In this document: piece after piece, positions 14,742 through 20,488 of the stretch
Layout of the letters: each line of letters starts with the position of its first letter
How positions within the stretch are numbered: position 1 is the first letter of the stretch
Source of the DNA: Dehalococcoidia bacterium UBA2991
GTDB taxonomy: Bacteria; Chloroflexota; Dehalococcoidia; Tepidiformales; Tepidiformaceae
Reading direction: 5' to 3'
Length of the DNA stretch: 20,488 bases
Assembly (NCBI GenBank): GCA_002346645.1
Contig: DEAD01000015.1
Span: 1-20,488 of the forward strand
Translations under genes and position numbers: made by a program
The notes under the pieces: model-generated
Databases searched by the model: none
The model's input: only the letters and a program-made list of their open reading frames with translations
What the model was told of the DNA's origin: nothing

Positions 14742-16000
14742 GTGCCTGTCTCCCAGCTTGAGAGATAGGCCTGCTGCTCCTCAGTAAGCGTATCTATGCC
14801 GATACCCATTGCCTGCAGCTTCAACTTTGCGATCTCCTCGTCAATCGAGTCTGGCAGATCGTGCACCTGTGCTTGGAGGGTTGCTGCATTATTTACCAAC
14901 CATTCCGTTCCCAGGGCTTGGTTTGCGAACGACATGTCCATAACAGAGGCGGGGTGTCCTTCTGCTGCCGCTAGGTTTACGAGTCGTCCCTCTCCCAGCA
15001 GATAGAGTGTGCGACCGTCCCCCATACGGTACTCGTCGACATGATCTCGTACCCGCCGCTTGGCCTCACTCATGCCTTGCAGCGCTTCAAGATCGATTTC
15101 ATTATCGAAGTGGCCGCTGTTTGCCATGATGGCACCGTCTTTCATCGCCTCAAGCACTTCCTCGTCGATGACATGGCAGTCTCCTGTCACTGTGACAAAG
15201 AGGTCTCCAATTTCTGCAGCCTCCACCATTGGCATCACACTAAAGCCCTCCATCACTGCTTCAAGGGCCCGTACAGGATCGACTTCAGTAACGACTACAT
15301 GTGCACCAAGTCCTCTAGCCCGGCTTGCCAGTCCTCTTCCGCACCACCCGTAACCTGCTACTACGAAGGTCTTCCCGGCAAGCAAAACATTCGTTGCGCG
15401 GACGATCCCATCTACCGTTGACTGGCCTGTCCCAAAGCGGTTGTCGAAGAGGTGCTTAGTGTTCGACTCGTTAACCGCGGCGATTGGGTATCCCAAAGCG
15501 CTGTCTGCTGCCATTGCTCGTAATCGGATGACACCCGTCGTGGTTTCTTCGGTTCCACCCACCACCCCTGTTAGCAGGTCGCGTCTTTCCCGATGGATAG
15601 TGGCCACAAGGTCTGCGCCGTCGTCCATTGTTACCTGTGGGCTATGGTCGAGTGCCTGGTGAATGTGGCGATAGTAAGTCTCGCTGTCCTCCCCGCGCCG
15701 TGCGAAGACGGAGATGCCGTATTCCTCTACTAGGGCTGCTGCTACATCGTCTTGTGTGGATAGGGGGTTGCTTGCACAAAGCCGCAACTCGGCGCCGCCG
15801 TCGCGCAGAGCTAAGGCCAGATTCGCTGTCTCGGTCGTAACGTGTAGGCAGGCTGCCACTCGTAGGCCCTTCAGTGGTTGGTCCTGTGCAAAACGAGCCC
15901 GTATGAGGCCAAGCACAGGCATTTCCCGAGCCGCCCATGTAATGCGGTCAACGCCCGTGCGGGCCTGCGCCTTTTCACTAATGTCGGAAGGAACGCTCAT
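14738..16000 (-). CDS. ahcY: Adenosylhomocysteinase (S-adenosylhomocysteine hydrolase)
   Basis: Splits S-adenosylhomocysteine into adenosine and homocysteine using tightly bound NAD, removing product inhibition of methyltransferases. It has 420 residues, the short form without the roughly 40-residue insertion of many bacterial and eukaryotic enzymes. Motifs are HVTTETANLALAL (53-65), SNPLSTQDDVAAAL (77-90), GGTEETTTGVIRL (148-160), NESNTKHLFDNRFGTGQS (177-194), the NAD-binding GYGWCGRG (216-223) and NSGHFDNEID (294-303). It ends LTEEQQAYLSSWETGT, as in archaeal-type proteins. ATG 16000 is chosen by family alignment. AGGA directly abuts the ATG, so the ribosome binding site is poor. Homocysteine and adenosine are the outputs to methionine synthesis and to nucleoside salvage. 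Confidence 0.96.
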   Translation of the reverse strand: MSVPSDISEKAQARTGVDRITWAAREMPVLGLIRARFAQDQPLKGLRVAACLHVTTETANLALALRDGGAELRLCASNPLSTQDDVAAALVEEYGISVFARRGEDSETYYRHIHQALDHSPQVTMDDGADLVATIHRERRDLLTGVVGGTEETTTGVIRLRAMAADSALGYPIAAVNESNTKHLFDNRFGTGQSTVDGIVRATNVLLAGKTFVVAGYGWCGRGLASRARGLGAHVVVTEVDPVRALEAVMEGFSVMPMVEAAEIGDLFVTVTGDCHVIDEEVLEAMKDGAIMANSGHFDNEIDLEALQGMSEAKRRVRDHVDEYRMGDGRTLYLLGEGRLVNLAAAEGHPASVMDMSFANQALGTEWLVNNAATLQAQVHDLPDSIDEEIAKLKLQAMGIGIDTLTEEQQAYLSSWETGT

Positions 16001-16040
16001 TCCTAATATGGTCTGCCTTCCGTGTTGTTTTTTCGAAGTT

Positions 16041-16946
16041 TCACAAGCGTACCGAAACAATCGCTTTACCGCGCTGCCGTCCTCGAAGGCGAGCAAGAAA
16101 ACGTCGGGCCGTAGCTTTTAATACTGCTGAATCGTGCCGCCTTGCTATAGCCTCCACTATCTCCCCTGCGTCCCGATACCCCAGCCGCTGGTAGGCTGCA
16201 ACGGCTGGTGCGTTTCTCGGATCAACCGTTAGCACTACCGTGTCGCAGTGCTCTAGCAGTGTCTTCGTTGCTGCGCTTGTTGCAGCTGTTGCGTATCCCT
16301 GACCTCTTTGCCGTGGATGAGTGAAAACGTTGCCTACCACGGCAATGCGTTCTTGAGGTGAAACCACGTGTGTGCCTGCAATCGCTACCAGTCGGCCGCC
16401 GATGTTTACCCCCTGGTACACCCCTCCTTCGATATGTCCGGATTCATAGTACGTTGGGTGACCATCGGACCCGTAGAGCTGGTTGATCCTTCGGATATCG
16501 ATTCCTAATAGTCGAACCGTCGAAACAACCTCCTGCGGCTTAAAAGTGTCTGTGTCTACTACCATTCGGAGCATCGGGTGGCTGTTGGAGATCTTGTAGA
16601 CATCGCTCACCGCATCGAGATGCTCCTCTTTGCAGGTTAAGTAGCTTCTGGCTGGTCCTGGTTCGATGGACAGGATAGCTGCCGCTGCTTCTGGATCGCC
16701 TAGCACAACAGTAGCGTCTCCCAGCCCGCCCCGGCTGTGCACTACGACGCCGTATCCACTTCTTCCCTCTGCGGTGAACCAACGTGTTCTCTCGAAAAGT
16801 CCTGGTTCCAGCTGTGCGAGAGCATAGGCAGCATGCTCTCGCTGCGGCTGGAGTAGGGCTCTGATTTCACCCCGATTGCTAAGGGTCCGAATCAGGTACT
16901 CCCGCCGGTCTTGCCCTGCTTCCCAGGGAAGTCCCCGCTCCGCCAC
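16041..16946 (-). CDS. GNAT-family N-acetyltransferase of unknown substrate
   Basis: A 301-residue protein. The C-terminal half is a recognisable GNAT domain: GGRLVAIAGTHVV (183-195), then IAVVGNVFTHPRQRGQGYAT (201-220), whose Q-R-G-Q-G (213-217) is the acetyl-CoA pyrophosphate loop. It continues VVLTVDPRNAPAVAAYQRLGY (237-257). The N-terminal half (about 1-160), with LLQPQREHAAYALAQLEPGL (31-50), may be a second, degenerate GNAT-like module or a dimerisation region. The GTG start shares its G with the TAG stop of the kinase gene (TAGTG) and has a perfect Shine-Dalgarno. It sits between the kinase and ahcY. An acceptor cannot be predicted: a modified nucleoside, a methionine-cycle intermediate or a protein are all possible. 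Confidence 0.82.
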   Translation of the reverse strand: MAERGLPWEAGQDRREYLIRTLSNRGEIRALLQPQREHAAYALAQLEPGLFERTRWFTAEGRSGYGVVVHSRGGLGDATVVLGDPEAAAAILSIEPGPARSYLTCKEEHLDAVSDVYKISNSHPMLRMVVDTDTFKPQEVVSTVRLLGIDIRRINQLYGSDGHPTYYESGHIEGGVYQGVNIGGRLVAIAGTHVVSPQERIAVVGNVFTHPRQRGQGYATAATSAATKTLLEHCDTVVLTVDPRNAPAVAAYQRLGYRDAGEIVEAIARRHDSAVLKATARRFLARLRGRQRGKAIVSVRL

Positions 16947-17857
16947 TACTTCACCTCCTTGAAGCTGGTAAGGAGGTGGAACTCCTTGAATCGCTGTTCA
17001 ACTTCATCGTGAGTTAGGTCCAAGAGTCGACTTGGACCGAATCCTTCAACCGCGAAAGATGCAATCGTGGACCCATAGATCATTGCTCGACGGACCTCCG
17101 CTGGGTTTATCTCCACCGTATCCAGATATCCCAGGAATGCGCCTGCGAATGTGTCCCCTGCTCCTGTAGGGTCCACGACATTCTTCAATGGATACCCCGG
17201 TGCGACGAAGTAGTCATCTCTGCTGGCGTATACAGCTCCATATTCTCCCAGCTTGATAATTGCTGCATGCATACCGGTTTCCAAGAGCGCTTGACCTGCT
17301 TTGGCGATACCTGCCTTTCCTGTTAGCTGACGCGCTTCGGTCTCGTTCACTGAAACGAAATCGGCTTGCTGCATCGCAGCTATTACATCCTGGCGGGCGG
17401 TGTTGATGTAGATCTGGATTGTGTCGACCATGGTTGCCCTTGGCGATGTAAGTGCTTCCAATAGCGCAATTTGCGTGGCTGGTTCGCCTGCGGCCATGAA
17501 TGCAGTACTGGAGTTCTCCCAGGTCTTTGGCAGCGTTGGGTTCCAGGCGGCGTTAACACCGAGATGCGTATACAGGGTGTCGCGGGTGTTCATGTCGGAG
17601 CTATAACGAGCTCCCCATCGACTTGTCTGCCCCCCCTCGATCGTTCGTAGCCCTTTAAGGTCGATGCCGCGCCCTTCCATCTTTATTCGCTCTGCGGTGG
17701 GGAAGTCTTCGCCCACTGCTGCCAGAAGTCGTACATCCGTGAAATGCGTGGCCGCTAGTGCTGCGCATGTTGCGGAGCCCCCCAACGATTCCTCGACCCT
17801 CGAAACTGGCGTTTCGATTTCATCGAGTGCTACCCACCCCGAAACCAGCAGTGTCAT
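16946..17857 (-). CDS. PfkB-family (ribokinase-like) kinase in the methionine salvage operon
   Basis: A 303-residue kinase of the PfkB superfamily. The N-terminal sugar/nucleoside-binding motif is GGSATCAALAATHF (26-39), followed by VRLLAAVGEDFP (42-53). A WGARYSSDMNTRDTLYTHLG segment (81-100) belongs to a distinct PfkB subgroup I recall from several phyla. NETEARQLTG (171-180) and the catalytic signature DPTGAGDTFAGAFLGYL (229-245, base D235) follow. The substrate is unknown. Adenosine, released next door by AhcY, is an attractive but unproven candidate; a sugar or another nucleoside is equally allowed. Position 31, often Asn in adenosine kinases and ribokinases, is Cys here. ATG 17857 is preferred: it overlaps the mtnP stop (ATGA) and has AAGGA close upstream. 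A longer in-frame reading to 17971 is rejected. Confidence 0.87.
   Translation of the reverse strand: MTLLVSGWVALDEIETPVSRVEESLGGSATCAALAATHFTDVRLLAAVGEDFPTAERIKMEGRGIDLKGLRTIEGGQTSRWGARYSSDMNTRDTLYTHLGVNAAWNPTLPKTWENSSTAFMAAGEPATQIALLEALTSPRATMVDTIQIYINTARQDVIAAMQQADFVSVNETEARQLTGKAGIAKAGQALLETGMHAAIIKLGEYGAVYASRDDYFVAPGYPLKNVVDPTGAGDTFAGAFLGYLDTVEINPAEVRRAMIYGSTIASFAVEGFGPSRLLDLTHDEVEQRFKEFHLLTSFKEVK
16951..16960 (-). promoter_or_regulatory. Perfect Shine-Dalgarno for the GNAT gene
   Basis: AAGGAGGTGA ends 4 nt before the GTG at 16946. It lies inside the last codons of the kinase gene and decides the GTG start. It is the strongest ribosome binding site seen in this operon. Confidence 0.8.
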
Positions 17858-18729
17858 AGGTCCTTCTCGAGACGTCGTTGAAGAATAGGGGCCAGTCGGT
17901 CTCGTGATTCCTCTGCGATCATCATTGGAGGTGTAACTAGCGCCGCATTCAGTACTTGGCCGCAGTCGCAACTGTCGTCCGCCAAGGTTGCCGTGAGGAT
18001 TCCCACGGCCTTTTGGGTGGTTTCCACCGTCTCTGTTAGTCGTCTCATTACGATTTCGGCGTCTACTGGTCCCGCTTGCTCATGCCAGGCGTCGTAGTCG
18101 GTCACAGTTGCCAACATCGCGTAACAGAGCTCTGCTTCGCGAGCCAGTTTTGCTTCTGGCAGAGCCGTCATTCCCACAAGGCTAGCTCCCCAGGAACGGT
18201 AAAGCTCACTTTCTCCACGTGTCCCAAAGGTGGGCCCTTCAATCACTACATAGGTTCCTCCGGAATGGGTAATGGCTCCTGCATCCCGGGCTGCCAAAAG
18301 CGACCGCTCTTGAAGGGCCCAGCAGAATGGCTCCCCAAAAGCTACGTGTGCGACTACTCCGTTTCCGAAGAAAGTGCTGGGTCTTGTTCCCCTTGTACGG
18401 TCAATGATCTGATTCGGTACTACCAGCTGTCCTGGTGCGTAATCTTCGCGGAGGGAACCTACTGCTGAAACTGCTAGCACTCGGCTTACCCCTAGCGATT
18501 TTAGGGCCCAAAAGTTGGCTTGCTGTGGAAGCTCCGAGGGCAGTAAATGGTGTTTGCGTCCGTGGCGCGCTAGAAAAGCGATGCGTTTGCCCCCTAAAGT
18601 CCCGATCCGAATAGGGTCACTTGGCTTCCCAAATGGCGTTGCAATATCTAGTTCTTCTACCGCACGCAAGCCCGGCATCTCGTAGAAACCGCTACCGCCG
18701 AGGATTGCGAGTTCGATAGGCTCAGGCAC
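17854..18729 (-). CDS. mtnP: S-methyl-5'-thioadenosine phosphorylase
   Basis: Phosphorolyses methylthioadenosine, a by-product of polyamine and other SAM reactions, to adenine and 5-methylthioribose-1-phosphate. It has 291 residues. The family features are GGSGFY (11-16) and ARHGRKH (54-60) for phosphate, VSAVGSL (87-93), VIEGPTFGTRGESELYR (162-178), and VGMTALPEAKLAREAELCYA (185-204). The adenine-selecting aspartates are in TDYDAW (D211, D213), which favours 6-aminopurines over purine nucleoside phosphorylase-type substrates. A Cys-X-Cys pair (C254, C256) near the C-terminus recalls the CXC motif of thermophile homologues. The start is GTG 18729. An in-frame TAA stands immediately before it, and no Shine-Dalgarno is visible. 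It lies 19 nt after mtnA. Confidence 0.94.
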   Translation of the reverse strand: MPEPIELAILGGSGFYEMPGLRAVEELDIATPFGKPSDPIRIGTLGGKRIAFLARHGRKHHLLPSELPQQANFWALKSLGVSRVLAVSAVGSLREDYAPGQLVVPNQIIDRTRGTRPSTFFGNGVVAHVAFGEPFCWALQERSLLAARDAGAITHSGGTYVVIEGPTFGTRGESELYRSWGASLVGMTALPEAKLAREAELCYAMLATVTDYDAWHEQAGPVDAEIVMRRLTETVETTQKAVGILTATLADDSCDCGQVLNAALVTPPMMIAEESRDRLAPILQRRLEKDL

Positions 18730-18748
18730 TTACAGGGAGTCTACCGCG

Positions 18749-19780
18749 CTAACCGTTGCTGGCGGTTAGCGCTGCAATAGCTGGTTCGTACGGAGGCTGG
18801 AGCACGCCTCGCTCTGTAATAATTCTGGTGATCAGCTCTGCCGGCGTAACATCAAATGCGGGGTTGTAGGTGCTTCCACTTTTTGGACTCCAGCGCTCCT
18901 CGCCAAATCCTCCCACCTCTTCGTCCCCCCGGAATTCGATCGGTATCGCCTTACCTGAAGGCGTCGTTGTATCGAAAGTACTGGTCGGTGCTGCTAGATA
19001 AAAGGGCACACCGTGTCGTGCCGCAACAACAGCTAAACCATAGGTTCCTATTTTGTTTGCTCCGTCTCCGTTTGCCACGATTCGGTCCGCTCCTGTCATA
19101 ACGGCATTCACTCGACCAGATGCAATCAGTGAAGCTGCTGCCGTGTCGGGAAGTAGCGTTGCAGAGATGCCTAACGCTTCCAGCTCCCACATCGTCAGGC
19201 GAGCCCCCTGTAATAAGGGGCGTGTTTCTGTCACATAGCAGCGCTGAAGCCTTCCTATTCTCCAGGTCTCCGCGAGCACTGCTAGTGCCGTACCTACTCC
19301 TCCCGTTGCTAGTCCACCCGTGTTGCAGTGAGTAAGTACTGCTCCCTCGAGCCCCGGCAGGCTACTCCCATGATTAGCTAAGGCCATATCCCGTTCTCGC
19401 TGACGCGTCAGGGCCTGTTGTGCGAATTTCCAGAGTGCTGTTTTTCGGGCAGTCCTTGTCTTGCTGGCTGCTCCTACCGCCTCCAGAGACTCATCGATCA
19501 TTGCCCCCAGATCTACTGCCGTCGGACGGGTAGCTTTGAGCTCTGCCGCAGCCTGCTTCAGGGTCTCTGCGTCGGTACCCCGCTCCTCCCCCGCGATCGC
19601 TAAGCCACAGGCCCCGGTTAACCCCAACAGGGGTGCACCTCGAACTCGCAGAGACCGGATTGCCTCTGTCACTTGTGCTACCGAGCGCAGACTAAGGTGG
19701 CGCTCCACTTGGGGCAGTAGGGTTTGGTCGAGGATTTCGACAGATTTGTCTGGCAGGATACGGATGGGCGTGAAGCTCAT
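18749..19780 (-). CDS. mtnA: S-methyl-5-thioribose-1-phosphate isomerase
   Basis: Converts methylthioribose-1-phosphate, the MtnP product, to methylthioribulose-1-phosphate. It belongs to the eIF2B-alpha/MtnA fold family. It has 343 residues from the ATG; a GTG one codon upstream (19783) is equally possible. The diagnostic features are RVRGAPLLGLTGACGLA (46-62, counting from the GTG), the catalytic cysteine in THCNTGGLAT (151-160, C153) and the catalytic aspartate in TGADRIVANGDGANKIGTY (230-248, D233). This fits MtnA better than ribose-1,5-bisphosphate isomerase or eIF2B subunits, and the mtnP neighbour supports it. Genes for the later steps (mtnB and beyond, or the aldolase shunt) are not in the window. 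Confidence 0.94.
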   Translation of the reverse strand: MSFTPIRILPDKSVEILDQTLLPQVERHLSLRSVAQVTEAIRSLRVRGAPLLGLTGACGLAIAGEERGTDAETLKQAAAELKATRPTAVDLGAMIDESLEAVGAASKTRTARKTALWKFAQQALTRQRERDMALANHGSSLPGLEGAVLTHCNTGGLATGGVGTALAVLAETWRIGRLQRCYVTETRPLLQGARLTMWELEALGISATLLPDTAAASLIASGRVNAVMTGADRIVANGDGANKIGTYGLAVVAARHGVPFYLAAPTSTFDTTTPSGKAIPIEFRGDEEVGGFGEERWSPKSGSTYNPAFDVTPAELITRIITERGVLQPPYEPAIAALTASNG

Positions 19781-19792
19781 CACGCGTCGAAC

Positions 19793-20305
19793 CTAGTACC
19801 GGACGAGGCTTATGGCCTCGTAGCCGTCAATTTTTCCCCGTCCCCTCAAATCTTCCAGCTCGATTACGAAACCTAGCCCTACAACCTCTCCGCCCGCTAG
19901 CTCTACTAGTTTTGCTGAAGCCGCTGCCGTGCCGCCTGTCGCTAGTAGGTCGTCGACAATGTATGCCCGCTTCCCCAATGCCAGGGCATCCTCGTGAATT
20001 TCGAGCAGGCTGTCGCCATACTCGAGCGAGTACTCGATTGAGATACGGGCTGTGGGAAGTTTTCCTTCCTTTCGGAGCGGTACAAAGGGCAGCCGCATTC
20101 GGTCTGCTATCGCTGCTCCGAACACGAATCCTCGTGACTCGATACCCACGATTGTCGATGCGTCTCTGCGTGCTGCATGCACGCAGAGCTCATCAATAGT
20201 GAACCGAAAGGCCAGAGGGTCCCCTATCAGCGGGGTGATGTCGCGAAAGAGGACTCCCTCAACGGGGAAGTCGGGAACATCACGAATTTTTCCTTTTAGA
20301 TCCAC
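19793..20305 (-). CDS. apt: Adenine phosphoribosyltransferase
   Basis: Turns adenine plus PRPP into AMP, recovering the adenine that MtnP releases. It is the first gene of the minus-strand run. Its sequence reads like canonical APT: GKIRDVPDFPVEGVLFRDIT, IVGIESRGFVFGAAIA, the PRPP-binding VDDLLATGGT (117-126 from the GTG start), and the C-terminal GYEAISLVRY. The GTG at 20305 gives MDLKGKIRDVPDFP, which aligns with the usual N-terminus, and 170 residues, the usual length. A TTG at 20347 would add 14 residues. Neither has a good Shine-Dalgarno, so the start is uncertain and a leaderless message is possible. mtnA begins about 10 nt after the stop. Confidence 0.93.
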   Translation of the reverse strand: MDLKGKIRDVPDFPVEGVLFRDITPLIGDPLAFRFTIDELCVHAARRDASTIVGIESRGFVFGAAIADRMRLPFVPLRKEGKLPTARISIEYSLEYGDSLLEIHEDALALGKRAYIVDDLLATGGTAAASAKLVELAGGEVVGLGFVIELEDLRGRGKIDGYEAISLVRY

Positions 20306-20394
20306 GGTCAGCGATTCTAGCGCACTGAGTCTTTTCCGCGGCTTCAAAAATCTTCATTGGGGTTCCCTCGCAGCACCAGAACAGGTACCTTTTC

Positions 20395-20413
20395 CGTGTC
20401 TGCGCGAAACACG
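20395..20413. promoter_or_regulatory. Inverted repeat in the divergent region before apt
   Basis: CGTGT-N9-ACACG lies between the divergent apt operon and the plus-strand gene that starts at 20441. The spacing would suit a dimeric repressor, or it may form a weak RNA stem. The 135 nt between the two starts show no confident -35/-10 pair and no riboswitch that I can recognise. Confidence 0.25.
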
Positions 20414-20440
20414 TGCTAATGCTGTAATCGGAGCTGCTCT

Positions 20441-20488
20441 ATGACCACGTCTGTCCGACAAGGAACTCCTACCGAAAAGGCCACAGAG
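20441..20488 (+). CDS. Start of a plus-strand gene (runs off the window)
   Basis: ATG 20441 has GGAG (20430-20433) 7 nt upstream and opens a frame of 16 codons (MTTSVRQGTPTEKATE) that reaches the window edge without a stop. The polar N-terminus gives no clue to function. It is divergent from apt. Confidence 0.45.
   Translation, partial: MTTSVRQGTPTEKATE

Noticed and set aside
16001..16040. SAH riboswitch before ahcY or SAM riboswitch before metK
   Set aside because: Only 40 nt separate the GNAT gene from ahcY, and metK overlaps ahcY. No conserved riboswitch core could be recognised.
17858..17971. Extended N-terminus of the PfkB kinase
   Set aside because: The extra residues are polar and not family-like and overlap mtnP. 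ATG 17857 matches the family start and has AAGGA.
1..20488. Mobile elements, CRISPR arrays, prophage genes, rRNA and tRNA genes
   Set aside because: No transposase- or phage-like proteins, spaced direct repeats, or cloverleaf and rRNA sequences were seen on either strand by reading. A tool search was not possible.

Overview
The window is a chromosomal stretch of housekeeping and core-metabolism genes from a free-living bacterium, moderately GC-rich by eye, with many GTG and TTG starts. No phage, IS element, CRISPR array, rRNA or tRNA gene was found. Class I-alpha glutamine synthetase, an S-adenosylhomocysteinase of the short (archaeal/Thermotoga-like) type, a long RG-rich PNPase tail and a secreted protein with an 'FFGTVT...VVAYIEG' beta domain together suggest Chloroflexota (Dehalococcoidia/SAR202-like). 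Actinobacteriota cannot be excluded from the sequence alone.

Left part (1-1343, minus strand): the 5' part of a secreted protein gene runs off the left edge. Next to it is a translationally coupled pair, a P-loop kinase and a small dimeric alpha/beta-barrel protein. Centre-left (1413-5628, plus strand): rpsO, pnp and a succinyl-CoA synthetase beta-like gene with no sucD beside it. This unit meets glnA head-on, and the two stop codons overlap in one CTAG. A metallo-beta-lactamase (glyoxalase II-like) gene lies upstream of glnA on the same strand, and a TauE/SafE permease is divergent from it. The permease converges on ilvN with a perfect 8-bp hairpin between them.

Right part (8552-20305, minus strand): a tightly packed run of eleven genes, transcribed right to left as apt, mtnA, mtnP, pfkB-type kinase, GNAT acetyltransferase, ahcY, metK, sugar-1-phosphate nucleotidyltransferase, phosphohexomutase, ilvB, ilvN. 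The first seven form an S-adenosylmethionine (SAM) cycle and methylthioadenosine salvage module. MetK makes SAM, AhcY clears S-adenosylhomocysteine, MtnP phosphorolyses methylthioadenosine, Apt recovers the adenine, and MtnA isomerises the methylthioribose-1-phosphate. The kinase and the acetyltransferase have no established role in it. Several junctions overlap (ATGA, TTGA, TAGTG), which indicates translational coupling. The two sugar-nucleotide genes follow. ilvBN probably has its own promoter and a highly structured leader of about 170 nt.

At the right edge a plus-strand gene starts and runs out of the window. Most of the sequence is ordinary. The items most worth a second look are the ilvB leader, the PNPase tail, the unassigned kinase and acetyltransferase in the SAM operon, and the divergent orphan SucC-like protein. 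I did not find a convincing new multi-gene system.
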